DNA from: Hodarchaeum sp048939725
GTDB taxonomy: Archaea; Asgardarchaeota; Heimdallarchaeia; Hodarchaeales; Hodarchaeaceae
DNA length: 64,000 bases
Assembly (NCBI GenBank): GCA_048939725.1
Contig: JBHLPG010000001.1
Coordinates: 1 to 64,000 of the forward strand
Reading direction: 5' to 3'
Made by a program: the position numbers and the translations under genes. Under the pieces are notes generated by a model, which worked only from the letters and a program-made list of their open reading frames with translations, ran no database searches and was not told where the DNA came from. Below, piece after piece: positions 1-8,752 of the stretch (position 1 is the stretch's first letter; each line of letters opens with the position of its first letter).

Positions 1-12
1 AACAACAAAATT

Positions 13-1125
13 ATGGCAAAGCTTAATGAAATATATTCAACAAAAACGTTTACAAGACGTACACGTGATTCTGTGCAAGATAGATTAAGAAAAATTTCGT
101 CTCAATTTACTACAGGTGGGATTACAAATGAATCTTTCAAAATTTATCATGTTGAATTGCAAGAAGTAATAAAAAGGTTGATGTCTATTAATAACAATGA
201 CATATTAAATGTTGAAACAGGAGAATTGGCAAAACAATATATGGAAATAGTTTTGGATGATGCTAAACCATTGACCATTTCTAGACGCGATGGTAACACG
301 GTTAATTTATTTAAACATGTAAATAGCTTGAGATATTCATTGAATGACAAGAGGTTTATTCAAGTAGCAAATAAATATGAAAAGACTAAGTCAGGCCACT
401 TTAAATGTTGGTACGAAGGATGTCCTGAAGCATGGATGAATGCAGTCACAAGATACATACTTCAAGATCCAGAATTCAGAAAAGCATTAAATCTTGAATA
501 TCAAGAGAATATTTGTTCAATCCATACTGGACAGGGAAGAGTTACAAAGGGAAGTGAACCATCAGGTTTTCCAGATATTACTACAATAGATATGAATGGT
601 AAAGCAATTGATATTATTCAGGTTAAACAATTAGGGTATAACAAACCGAACGAGGCTATTGATTTATTTAGAGATATTACCAAGACCATTGGATGGTATA
701 ATTCTCAAGGAATTAATTCTGCTTTAAATTCTTTTGTTTTTGAATCATCTGATCTAAGTCGATTGAACAAACTCGAAAAATTTGGATATAATAATGTCAT
801 AATTATTGGTAAATGGAATAATATGAAAGAGGTAACTCGATTTGGAGAAGCAGTAGAAGCAGTACGGATTTATAAGAACGTGGTGAATACTACCAGAATC
901 TCATCAATGCACCTTTCCAACCCGATCAAAAATGCTACAGATATAAGTAAAAAACTGAAAAGGAGTTGGATTCTAATAAAAGGAGTGAAATTAGGTGGAT
1001 TAACTCCAATCTCTAAGGATTTACTGGCAAAAATAATTGATGAAGCAAATTTATATTCTGATCCAATCGAATATTACAAAGCAATGATTCAATTCATTGG
1101 TAAACATATTGTTAAGAATAATTAA
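13..1125 (+). CDS. PD-(D/E)XK-like (QxK variant) putative nuclease, 370 aa
   Basis: I do not recognise a named family. Residues 185-205 contain GFPD (Pro187-Asp188), a short strand-turn, then IIQVKQ (Gln203-Val-Lys205). This spacing fits the PD...QxK signature of Mrr-like members of the PD-(D/E)XK superfamily, in which Gln replaces the usual acidic residue. The surrounding pattern (hydrophobic strand, then the helix holding EAIDLFRDITKTIGW) also suits an endonuclease core. The start has ATG three bases after a run of A and no obvious Shine-Dalgarno, and the window edge lies 12 bases upstream, so promoter and operon partners cannot be judged. The stop lies four bases from the 3' end of a tRNA-Val gene on the other strand, a common place for integrated genes. 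The nuclease role is inference from one motif. Confidence 0.55.
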   Translation: MAKLNEIYSTKTFTRRTRDSVQDRLRKISSQFTTGGITNESFKIYHVELQEVIKRLMSINNNDILNVETGELAKQYMEIVLDDAKPLTISRRDGNTVNLFKHVNSLRYSLNDKRFIQVANKYEKTKSGHFKCWYEGCPEAWMNAVTRYILQDPEFRKALNLEYQENICSIHTGQGRVTKGSEPSGFPDITTIDMNGKAIDIIQVKQLGYNKPNEAIDLFRDITKTIGWYNSQGINSALNSFVFESSDLSRLNKLEKFGYNNVIIIGKWNNMKEVTRFGEAVEAVRIYKNVVNTTRISSMHLSNPIKNATDISKKLKRSWILIKGVKLGGLTPISKDLLAKIIDEANLYSDPIEYYKAMIQFIGKHIVKNN

Positions 1126-1129
1126 GTGG

Positions 1130-1203
1130 TGGGCCGGACCAGATTTGAACTAGTGATTTGCTGCGTGTGAGGCAGCCGTCATACCAGGCTAGACCACCGG
1201 CCC
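1130..1203 (-). tRNA. tRNA-Val (anticodon CAC)
   Basis: Read on the minus strand, GGGCCGG at the 5' end pairs with CCGGCCC at the 3' end, followed by discriminator A. The anticodon arm is GCTGC-CTCACAC-GCAGC, giving anticodon CAC (codon GTG). The T arm is ACTAG-TTCAAAT-CTGGT. No intron is present and CCA is not encoded. Its 5' portion is repeated at 2017-2043. Confidence 0.95.
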
Positions 1204-1396
1204 ATGACTTTTATTGATGAATCAAACCTTTTATTGGATAATAATTTAAAAAAAATAAAAGTTAAAAAAAATTTTGAGGTATTGAGTCAAAATAAATTAA
1301 TATATAACTTGAGGATCAACGTATAATCAGTTTTTTAGCTTCAGTTCATCTTAACTTGTGGGAGAGAAATACATGTTTTAACTTATAAATATACAA

Positions 1397-1573
1397 ATGA
1401 TTGGAAGAACAGCAGCAGCTATATCAATGATAGCATGTTTTATTTGTATAATATTAACAGTTTCATTAGGTTGGCCTTTAGGAGGATGGGCAATATTATT
1501 TTTTATTGCTGCGGTAATTTTAGGCTTAGCTCCTCATCTTCCAGCAATTATTAACACTATAAATAAAAGATAA
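1397..1573 (+). CDS. small two-helix membrane protein, 58 aa
   Basis: A short frame from ATG 1397 to TAA 1571 encodes a very hydrophobic protein. It has two predicted membrane helices, around residues 6-24 and 28-46, separated by a Gly-Trp-Pro turn (GWPLGGW), and a short basic tail (NKR). No family is recognised. It lies between tRNA-Val and the partial tRNA-Val copy, 50 bases upstream of another short gene on the same strand. No clear Shine-Dalgarno is seen. The even hydrophobic pattern with a central turn supports a real protein; the function is unknown. Confidence 0.45.
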   Translation: MIGRTAAAISMIACFICIILTVSLGWPLGGWAILFFIAAVILGLAPHLPAIINTINKR

Positions 1574-1623
1574 AGTGTTTTGATATAAATAATGAATTAA
1601 TGTAAAAAAGGGAACGAGAAATA

Positions 1624-1932
1624 ATGGCTTATCTAATTGAGTCTGAATGGGTTAGAAATCGAGCTAATCAGCTAGAAAGGGAAATCGTAGCACCTAATCC
1701 TCGATCAAATCTTGAAACTGTTGCTGACATCTACTTAAGTTTACACAATCTGAATGTAGAAGTAAATGAAAATTATATTGTTACAGATCTTGAGGCACAA
1801 AGGATGGTAGAGATCAGGGAATTGATTCAAAATAATTCCTTTGATGAAGCGAGATCAGAAACAACAAAGCTATTTAGTTCTTTAACTGAGCTTGTCCCAG
1901 GTAATAGAAACCATTTTCGACTAAAATATTGA
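1624..1932 (+). CDS. hypothetical protein, 102 aa
   Basis: ATG 1624 follows the purine-rich AAAAAGGGAACGAGA, which can serve as ribosome binding site. The product is soluble, mostly helical and acidic, with no Cys and no recognisable motif. It shares strand and vicinity with the 58-residue membrane protein upstream, and both sit inside the interval bounded by tRNA-Val and its partial copy. No function can be assigned. Confidence 0.5.
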   Translation: MAYLIESEWVRNRANQLEREIVAPNPRSNLETVADIYLSLHNLNVEVNENYIVTDLEAQRMVEIRELIQNNSFDEARSETTKLFSSLTELVPGNRNHFRLKY

Positions 1933-2016
1933 CTGTTAAAATTGATAAAAAATTGATTGGATGTTCTGATAAGGATTAAGATAACCTCTGTATTTGTGTC
2001 CATACACACATTTTTA

Positions 2017-2043
2017 TCATACCAGGCTAGATCACCGGCCCAT
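2017..2043 (-). repeat. 27-bp partial copy of tRNA-Val 5' half
   Basis: These 27 bases match 1179-1205 (the 5' acceptor strand, D arm and two flanking bases of tRNA-Val) with one mismatch, in the same orientation. The rest of the tRNA is absent, so this is a fragment and not a second gene. It could be an attachment-site remnant or a local duplication. Confidence 0.85.
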
Positions 2044-2148
2044 AGCATTTCTAGGTTAAGTGGTTCTATTTTTGGATGAATAAAAGAATATTATCAAGTT
2101 TTAATAAGAATTTTGAGTTATTTAATCAAATAATAATAGGAGAGGGAA

Positions 2149-2859
2149 TTATTTTAGGGGTTCTACTTTTAAAATTAACTGGTTTTCTGCGATTCCTACG
2201 ACAATGATTGACTCATTCTCGTCAATTGGAATATCAGATTGTGCTTTCCAAATAGATCCTCCAATTTTTACTCGACCTTCTGTTTTAGGAGAGACCATAG
2301 ATATTGTTTTTCCATTCTGGCCAATCAAATGAGTTTTATCTCCAGCAACAGGTGTTTTTTGCTGTGAACCTCGGACTTTTAGCCAAATCAACATAACAAA
2401 AATACCTAATACCCCAATACTATAAGCTAATCCACGAATGGGGTCATTCCAGAATAATATACCAGTAATAAACCCTAAAAGTCCTATACCAAGTACTATT
2501 GGCAGAAACGGGACAATAAAGCTTAAATCACCCCCTTGTGTACTGAAGAAAGCGATAATAAATATTAGAACGATTATTATTAGGGGCCAAGTAAAAACTT
2601 GTGTTTCACTTGATTGAGATACAAAATCACTGCTTAATGTAAGAACTATTGCTAGAATTATTATTATCGGAAGCCAATTAAGAAGTTCGACAGCCCCTCC
2701 ACTCACTAACCATTGTGCAAACACAAGTACAACGGAAATTATGAAAATAAGGAAACCGAGATTGTATAGTTCAGGAAACTCAAGTAAAGATCCAAGAAAC
2801 ATCAAAAAAATCCCAATAGGAATTCCTGAAAGGGGAACTTGTTGAGGATCTACAGTCAT
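2149..2859 (-). CDS. NfeD-like membrane protein, 236 aa
   Basis: The N-terminal ~150 residues hold six to seven hydrophobic segments. The last ~60 residues form a soluble beta-rich module with the pattern PKTEGRVKIGGSIWKAQSD...IIVVGIAENQLILKVEPL, which matches the C-terminal OB-fold of NfeD (glycine-rich turn, conserved Trp, final L-V-V strand). NfeD proteins usually pair with stomatin/prohibitin-type proteins in membrane quality control; no stomatin gene is adjacent. ATG 2859 starts just before the first hydrophobic segment. The OB-fold assignment is good; the precise role is inference. Confidence 0.75.
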   Translation of the reverse strand: MTVDPQQVPLSGIPIGIFLMFLGSLLEFPELYNLGFLIFIISVVLVFAQWLVSGGAVELLNWLPIIIILAIVLTLSSDFVSQSSETQVFTWPLIIIVLIFIIAFFSTQGGDLSFIVPFLPIVLGIGLLGFITGILFWNDPIRGLAYSIGVLGIFVMLIWLKVRGSQQKTPVAGDKTHLIGQNGKTISMVSPKTEGRVKIGGSIWKAQSDIPIDENESIIVVGIAENQLILKVEPLK

Positions 2860-3082
2860 TTTCGCTCGATATAATCAATACATCAAATGAGCTTTTAGGC
2901 TTTTCCTTAGAAGAACAGTTTCTCTGATAATTTTTGATAGTTTCACCTTACCAGCAAAATATCCACATTATAACAATTTTTAAGTAACTTTCTATTTTCT
3001 CAAAGCAAAAATACAAAATTTCTTTCTTCAAAGGAGACCTGATGTTTCCCATCAAAAAACAGTCATGGAGACAAATTGAAAT

Positions 3083-4465
3083 ATGCTAGAGATCACTGTA
3101 TTTGGTGCAGCCGATTCGGTGGGAAAATCCTGTGTCATGATTTCTGATCGTGACCATAGAATTCTCTTAGACGCCGGGATACAACTCCACCCTCGTAGGA
3201 CTGGATTACTTTCAACTCCCCCTGAAGGTGTAGATGAATATAGCGAGGAAATTCTGGCTGTCTTACTTTCGCATGCCCATATCGATCATTCTGCTTACAT
3301 CCCAGCTCTCTATCGGGCGGGATATCAAGGATTGGTTCATTGTACAACCCCAACAAAAGATATTACAGAAATATTATGGAAGGATCATTTGAAAATTGAA
3401 GGTCCTCATCATTATGGGATCTCCCACTTACATTCAGCACTTGCTAAAACTGAAACTCATCAGTATCAACGAAGATTTTCTATTACAGATGGAATCACAG
3501 CAGAGTTTTTTGATGCGAGCCATATTTTAGGTAGTGCTACTATTCTTCTCGATTGGGAGGGTACATTAATTCTCTATACAGGGGATTTCAATGATGCTAA
3601 AACCCCTTATCATGATCCTATTGTGTATCCTGATCCAGAAGAACCCATTGATATATTATTGACTGAAACTACGAACGCTAATCGAAAGATAGGCAGCAGT
3701 AGAAAACTTGCCACATCAAATCTGACAAAATCTCTATTAAAATGTTACTCACGTGGTGGAAAAGCAATCATTCCCTCCTTTGCCTTAGGGAGAAGTCAAG
3801 AGATACAAGCGTACCTTACAAGCGACTTTGATTCATTTCTATACAAGTTCCCACTCTATATAGACGGTATGATCTTAGATATGAACATGATTTACCAAAA
3901 ATATTTGAGTGAAAAATGGGTTTCACCACGAATTCTTATGGAACTAAAAGAAAAAGGGTATCGGACTCCATTCGAGCATGAAGGACTTAAAACGATTGAT
4001 GAAGTATCCTATACTGGAAAAAGGGGGAAGAAACGGGAGAGATTAATAACTCAAGAAAAAAGAAGTATCATACTAACTACTTCAGGAATGCTTGAGGGTG
4101 GCCCTGTTTATGATTACTTACGATATGGCGGAGATAATCCTCTTAATGGATTATATATCGTTGGATATCAAGTTGAAGGAACTCTTGGGGCGGATATAAT
4201 ATCTGGAAAAAAAGAAATCACTCTAGATAATGGATTCGGACAAATATTCGATGTTTCTCTAGCCTTAGAGGTGAAACGGTTTGGATTTTCAGGACACGCA
4301 TCGTTAGATGGTTTAGTTCAAATGGTTCGCTATGGTTCCCCTTCATTTATTTATGCAATACATGGTGCTCCTGAAGCCCAACAAGCCTACTCTCGGGCAC
4401 TTGAAGGGCTTAGTCAGAATGTAACAACATTATCCTCCAAAGAAGTATTATATGATTATCCATAA
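3083..4465 (+). CDS. beta-CASP metallo-beta-lactamase ribonuclease (CPSF/aCPSF2-like), 460 aa
   Basis: Motif 2 of the metallo-beta-lactamase fold is HAHIDH at residues 64-69. Further zinc ligands follow in DASHILGS and YTGDFND, and a beta-CASP insert is indicated by GKAIIPSFALGRSQE and TTSGMLEGGPV. The C-terminal FSGHASLDGL and the IHGAP motif complete the active site. The length suits the archaeal aCPSF2 group, which lacks the N-terminal KH domains of aCPSF1. Such enzymes cleave RNA as endo- or 5'-exonucleases. The JAMM gene follows 57 bases downstream on the same strand, so the two may be co-transcribed. Family assignment is firm; the exact substrate is not shown by sequence. Confidence 0.9.
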   Translation: MLEITVFGAADSVGKSCVMISDRDHRILLDAGIQLHPRRTGLLSTPPEGVDEYSEEILAVLLSHAHIDHSAYIPALYRAGYQGLVHCTTPTKDITEILWKDHLKIEGPHHYGISHLHSALAKTETHQYQRRFSITDGITAEFFDASHILGSATILLDWEGTLILYTGDFNDAKTPYHDPIVYPDPEEPIDILLTETTNANRKIGSSRKLATSNLTKSLLKCYSRGGKAIIPSFALGRSQEIQAYLTSDFDSFLYKFPLYIDGMILDMNMIYQKYLSEKWVSPRILMELKEKGYRTPFEHEGLKTIDEVSYTGKRGKKRERLITQEKRSIILTTSGMLEGGPVYDYLRYGGDNPLNGLYIVGYQVEGTLGADIISGKKEITLDNGFGQIFDVSLALEVKRFGFSGHASLDGLVQMVRYGSPSFIYAIHGAPEAQQAYSRALEGLSQNVTTLSSKEVLYDYP

Positions 4466-4522
4466 AAGATTAGATCAATCTTGTTGATTATCAATTTCAT
4501 GGTAGATGAAAGGGAGTACATT

Positions 4523-4966
4523 ATGCAGAGAAAAGAAGCAGTAATATTTGAAACAGTCTATAATCAGATAATGCTTCTTCTTGCAAAAAAACCGAGGATT
4601 GAAGTTGTTGGTCTTTGCTTTGGACATCATGATGAAGAAAGAATTGAGATTAGATCATTTAAACAAATAGAGAACTTGGATAATTCCTCAACCAGTTTTT
4701 CATTAGATTATGAAATAATGTACAAAGAGATTCAAAACCATGAAAAAAAGAAGGCAATATTGGTTGGAATATTCCATAGTCATCCAGAAGGAGTAAAACT
4801 CTATCCTTCACAAAAGGATCTTCATTATATGCAATATTGGCCTTATCCATACTTATGGTTGATTGGTGGAACTGAGGGAGGAAAGTTGAGTTCTCAACTC
4901 CGAATCTTTTCCCTTTTAGCAGGTGAAATTATTGAGATTCCTTACGTGAGAATGGCTAGTTCATAA
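4523..4966 (+). CDS. JAMM/MPN-domain metalloprotease, 147 aa
   Basis: Numbering from the ATG at 4523, Glu27 lies in IEVVGLCFG and the zinc motif is H85-S-H87-P ... S96-Q-K-D99. Together these give the JAMM set Glu, His-x-His, Ser and Asp. The usual spacing between the second His and Ser is seven residues; here it is eight. I chose ATG 4523 because AGGGAG at 4511-4516 is a Shine-Dalgarno six bases upstream. Earlier starts (TTG 4481, ATG 4499) lack one and add residues not expected in the fold. JAMM enzymes remove ubiquitin-like modifiers or cleave sulfur-carrier proteins. No ubiquitin-like gene is adjacent, so the substrate is open. Confidence 0.85.
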   Translation: MQRKEAVIFETVYNQIMLLLAKKPRIEVVGLCFGHHDEERIEIRSFKQIENLDNSSTSFSLDYEIMYKEIQNHEKKKAILVGIFHSHPEGVKLYPSQKDLHYMQYWPYPYLWLIGGTEGGKLSSQLRIFSLLAGEIIEIPYVRMASS

Positions 4967-4985
4967 TTTTCGGAAACGCTCTAGC

Positions 4986-6014
4986 TTAAGAAAAAACCCC
5001 AGGTATTTTGGTGCCACATTTTTCGCATTTCCCAGCTATTAAATCACGGATCTCTGTATAAAAGCCTGCCCTCTGGATTAAAAGGGCATTGCAATTATGA
5101 CAATATGTATCATTACCTTTATGACTCCTCACATTTCCTAGATAGACATAATTTAAGCCAATATCTTTTGCTAGGTTATATGCTGCTTCCAAAGTTTTAA
5201 TGGGCGTTAAAGGGAGATTCCTCAGCCTGTGATCAGGATGAAAACGTGAGAAATGTAAGGGAACATTAGGATTAAGGGAGTCAACGATCCATTCACACAT
5301 TTCTCTAATCATTTCCATTGAGTCATTTTTTGTTGGGATAACTAAGTTAGTTATTTCTAAATGAACACCCACCTTATGGAAAATCTCACAGGTCTTCAAT
5401 ACTGGTTTCCAAGAGGGTGAACTGCATACTTCTTTATAAAAGTCGGTTGAAAATCCTTTAACGTCTATATTTGCCGCGTCGATCAGAGTACCCAATCTTT
5501 CAGCAAGTTTTCTTGTGATATATCCATTATCTACGACTGCCATCCGCAAATTGTGTCTATGGGCATTTTCAGCAATATCTCGTACATATTCAAAGGCTAT
5601 CATCGGTTCGTTATAAGTTGATGCAATCGAGGGAAGGTTTTTTGCAAGAGCTGTTCGCACTAACTCATCAGGCATCATCTTTCTCAATGAAGATATGTTG
5701 CGATTCATCGAAATAGAGTAATTCTGACAATGTAGACACCCCATGTTGCATCCATGGGATCCAATTGATAATATCCCTGTTCCTGGCAAAAAATGATAAA
5801 GGGGCTTCTTTTCAATAGGATCAATTGCTAGCGATGAAATTAAACCATAAGTTCGTGGAACAATTTTCCCATTTTCATTGATTCGTGCCCCGCACCAACC
5901 AATTTCATTCTCTGAAAGTTGGCAATGTCTGGGGCAAGCAAGACATTGTAATTTTCCTGATTTCAATTTTCTGTAAAAATTCCAAACATTCTGCCGTGTA
6001 AATGCTTCTGACAA
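4986..6014 (-). CDS. amrS: AmmeMemoRadiSam-system radical SAM protein, 342 aa
   Basis: The radical-SAM cluster motif C89-NMG-C93-LH-C96 binds the 4Fe-4S cluster. An N-terminal Cys pair (CLACPRHC, residues 24-31) and a C-terminal CHNC...CEKCGTK zinc-like segment are features of the AmrS subgroup, related to pyruvate-formate-lyase activating enzymes. The family normally co-occurs with AmmeMemoRadiSam proteins A and B; neither is next to it here. The stop lies 19 bases from the end of the convergent JAMM gene. The biochemical role of the AMMECR1/Memo/radical-SAM trio is not settled. Confidence 0.9.
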   Translation of the reverse strand: MSEAFTRQNVWNFYRKLKSGKLQCLACPRHCQLSENEIGWCGARINENGKIVPRTYGLISSLAIDPIEKKPLYHFLPGTGILSIGSHGCNMGCLHCQNYSISMNRNISSLRKMMPDELVRTALAKNLPSIASTYNEPMIAFEYVRDIAENAHRHNLRMAVVDNGYITRKLAERLGTLIDAANIDVKGFSTDFYKEVCSSPSWKPVLKTCEIFHKVGVHLEITNLVIPTKNDSMEMIREMCEWIVDSLNPNVPLHFSRFHPDHRLRNLPLTPIKTLEAAYNLAKDIGLNYVYLGNVRSHKGNDTYCHNCNALLIQRAGFYTEIRDLIAGKCEKCGTKIPGVFS

Positions 6015-6037
6015 ATGTATTCTATCACCCTGGTCTT

Positions 6038-6778
6038 TTATCGGATTGATATAACATCATTAGATTCATTATAATGTAGTAAGTCTTTTTCAGCCATTCG
6101 CCCAAGAGTACGAGTTATTATTACAGGAGAAATTTTTCCTTCAAGCGATTTCTTCAATTCATCTTTCGATGTTTTTCCTAGCTTCATTACTGCTGCTAGG
6201 ATATCAACTTCAGGAATATCTTCCGCTGATTCCTCGAGAAGAAATGAAATAACTGCATTTTCTGCTTTCAAAGCATCGAGTTCTTTTTTCAACTCTAAAT
6301 TCTCAGCTTCTTTTTCCTCAATTTCCGTTTTTAGTTTGATCTCAAGATCTTGATTTTCTTTTATCAAAGCTGCGATTCTTTCTCTTTTTTGTGTGATTTC
6401 TGTTTTCAAGTTGTTGATTTCATCATTGATTGTCTGAAGAGCTCCTGTAATGTCTTTTATCTCTACTTGAATTTCATCAGAACGATTTCTTTTTGCTTGT
6501 AGTTCTTCTGATGTATTAATTTGCTTTCTAACTAGTTCTTCTTTTAAATTTGCCTTAGAATTAATTTCTTCCTGAAGAGAAGATATTTTCGCTTCCTGTT
6601 CCGTAATCTGAGTATCGACAGCTTCTTTTTCCTTAATAAGAGTTTCGAGATAATCCTTTGTCTCCTTTAATTCTTGAATCCTTGTGAATACTAGTTGCTT
6701 CGTATCGTCTCCCAGGCGGTTCAGAGCTTCCTCACTTCTAATGAATTTTTCTCTTAAAGTATCGGTATCCATAATCAA
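6038..6778 (-). CDS. coiled-coil protein with C-terminal winged helix, 246 aa
   Basis: Residues ~10-175 are a long heptad-patterned coiled coil rich in Glu, Lys and Leu. The last ~65 residues (from SAEDIPEVDILAAVMKLGK through the KISPVIITRTLGRMAEKDLLHY stretch) look like a winged helix-turn-helix. Its start overlaps the stop of the upstream gene by four bases (6775-6778), indicating translational coupling. The two proteins share the same architecture and may form a heteromer. I do not recognise a named family. DNA binding is inferred from the C-terminal domain. Confidence 0.7.
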   Translation of the reverse strand: MIMDTDTLREKFIRSEEALNRLGDDTKQLVFTRIQELKETKDYLETLIKEKEAVDTQITEQEAKISSLQEEINSKANLKEELVRKQINTSEELQAKRNRSDEIQVEIKDITGALQTINDEINNLKTEITQKRERIAALIKENQDLEIKLKTEIEEKEAENLELKKELDALKAENAVISFLLEESAEDIPEVDILAAVMKLGKTSKDELKKSLEGKISPVIITRTLGRMAEKDLLHYNESNDVISIR

Positions 6779-7539
6779 ACCTCCTTGTCAAATAGGTCAA
6801 TTTTGACCAGAAGTGTCACATTTTCAGCTGGTTCATCGAATGAAAGCACTTTTCGGGCTTCTAATAGTTTTAAAACTGATTTCAGTGTATTAAGATCTAT
6901 ACCAAGAGCTGAACGAATCTCGGTCAGTGTGGATTGAGGACTCGGTTTCTTAGCTAAAAATTTAATTAAACCGACCTCTGGGCTCTGAATATAATCTTTT
7001 AAACACAAAATCCTTATTGCCTGAAATCTATTTGCCAACATCGATTTCTCAGCTTCTAATCGGTCATACTCCTGCGTAATTACTTTCATACGGGTTTCAA
7101 ACTTGGGTTTTAATTCATTATGAACATTCTCTAATGAAGCAAGCTCTACTTCCAGAGACCGAAGGGTAGTAGTATAATTCGTCTTTTCAGAGTCAAGTAT
7201 ACCATATTTATTTTTATCTGCAAGTAAATTCGACTGAATTTGAGATACCTGGGAATTTATTGAATCAATATTACTCTGAATTGAAGAGATTTCATTCTCA
7301 ATTTGGCCAATTTCATTATTAAAAGTTTGAAGATCATTTGTCAGATCAGATATTTCACGGGTATAATTATTAGAAATTCGACGTCGTTCATTTATATAGT
7401 TTCTGAGAGATTCAATATCTGTAACAAGAGATTTAAGGTCTTCTCGTATTAACTGGACGCGGCTTTGAAATTTATTTACTAATTCTTCTAAACTAAGCTC
7501 CAATTTTCTAATTTCTTCTGCAGATTTAGGGGTACTCAT
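6775..7539 (-). CDS. coiled-coil protein with C-terminal winged helix, ~254 aa
   Basis: Residues ~5-175 form a coiled coil with repeated Ile/Leu/Gln heptads (for example QIENEISSIQSNIDSINSQ). The C-terminal ~70 residues (SPEVGLIKFLAKKPSPQ... then a helix pair ending KLLEARKVLSF) resemble a winged helix. I place the start at ATG 7539, because GGAG lies eight bases upstream; an in-frame ATG at 7587 lacks such a site. It is the first gene of a two-gene unit with the similarly built protein downstream. The upstream 500 bases are non-coding and separate it from the divergent Hsp20 gene. Confidence 0.7.
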   Translation of the reverse strand: MSTPKSAEEIRKLELSLEELVNKFQSRVQLIREDLKSLVTDIESLRNYINERRRISNNYTREISDLTNDLQTFNNEIGQIENEISSIQSNIDSINSQVSQIQSNLLADKNKYGILDSEKTNYTTTLRSLEVELASLENVHNELKPKFETRMKVITQEYDRLEAEKSMLANRFQAIRILCLKDYIQSPEVGLIKFLAKKPSPQSTLTEIRSALGIDLNTLKSVLKLLEARKVLSFDEPAENVTLLVKIDLFDKEV

Positions 7540-7587
7540 TATCTTAGCTCCATTTTTCCAATTATTTAGGGATCTATGATTGTTCAT

Positions 7588-8065
7588 CCCTTTGATTAAC
7601 TGTTAATTGTTATCAGCATCATCTTGGTTTGAAAAAGTCTAATAACACTATAAGTAAATAGTTACTTCAAGGTATTTTTCATCTTTCCCTTTTTGAAATC
7701 TTTCTATTTTGATTTTAAAGATCTAGCTGCATTAAAGGTAAAAAGGTATATAATAAGAATTTTGGATTTTTTTAGCAGATTTAAACTCCAAAATTGTATG
7801 AAATACATAATACTCGGGAGAATCATTCAATAATTTTCAATGTTCCTTTTTTAAGTTCTTGAAGGATTTTCTCGGACCAATTTTAATCTTAATTTAAACA
7901 AATTTTCTTTCACCTAATGTGAATTTAAATCTTTTTACATGTTACTTTATGTCTTAGATCTAAATTCTTACATCATCGGAATTAAAAACTTCTAATTGTT
8001 TTTATTCACATGAAGCGAAAGGTTTATGAAAATTCTATCATGTTGTTTTATATGACAAATACAAG
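7588..8065. other. AT-rich intergenic region between divergent genes
   Basis: This ~480-base stretch separates the coiled-coil pair (minus strand) from the Hsp20/CDC48 pair (plus strand) and must carry both promoters. It is strongly AT-rich with several TATA-like runs. I see no gene, RNA gene or clear inverted repeat in it. Confidence 0.5.
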
Positions 8066-8713
8066 ATGAATATGGAGTTAAATGTAATGTCAGATCCTAC
8101 TGGTGACAATTATGATGATGAGGATCGTCATCCACGAAGGCGTCCTCGAGAGAACCCTTTTGATGACTTTTTTCGTAATTTTATGAATCAATTTGGTGGA
8201 TTTAACTTTGAAAATATCTGGGATCAGATGGATTATTTTTTAGAGGATATATTTCGTCGATTCAATGTACGAGACTTAATGGAAGATAAAGATAGCTCAA
8301 AATTCCCAGGATTTGTTTGGGGATTTAGAATGACAAAGGGACCTGATGGTCGTCCCCACGTTGAGCGATTTGGTAACAATCCTAGAAAAGTAACAGGAAG
8401 TGGTCCTGGGTTACAGCCATCTTACGAAAGAGAACCTTTAGTGGATATTATTGACGATATTGAGGTTTTAAGAGTCATCGCTGAAATACCAGGTGTTTCA
8501 AAGAAAGATATTGATCTGTCTGCAACAGAAAATAGTCTTTTAATTCAAGCTGAATCAAATGACAAAAAACGGAAATATTACAAAGAACTGGATCTTCCCT
8601 GTATAATACTCCCGGAATCTGCTTCTGCCAAGTTTAAAAACGGTGTTCTGGAAGTTGAATTAAAGAAAGATACCTTAATAGACAAAACTGGAAAGAAAGT
8701 TCAAGTAGACTAA
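8066..8713 (+). CDS. Hsp20/alpha-crystallin family small heat-shock protein, 215 aa
   Basis: The C-terminal ~90 residues form an alpha-crystallin domain: EPLVDIIDD, then VIAEIPGVSKKDIDL and the closing KFKNGVLEVELKK, matching the consensus A-x-x-x-n-G-v-L. The N-terminal ~100 residues are unusual, acidic then Arg/Pro-rich, followed by a Phe-rich segment (FDDFFRNFMNQFGGFNF) typical of sHsp oligomerisation arms. There is no classical C-terminal I-x-I motif; the protein ends at VQVD. The CDC48 gene starts 39 bases downstream, suggesting an operon in which a holdase is produced with an unfoldase. Confidence 0.9.
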   Translation: MNMELNVMSDPTGDNYDDEDRHPRRRPRENPFDDFFRNFMNQFGGFNFENIWDQMDYFLEDIFRRFNVRDLMEDKDSSKFPGFVWGFRMTKGPDGRPHVERFGNNPRKVTGSGPGLQPSYEREPLVDIIDDIEVLRVIAEIPGVSKKDIDLSATENSLLIQAESNDKKRKYYKELDLPCIILPESASAKFKNGVLEVELKKDTLIDKTGKKVQVD

Positions 8714-8752
8714 TCTTTCTTTTTGAAATGATTTTTGGAGACCGACTATTTA

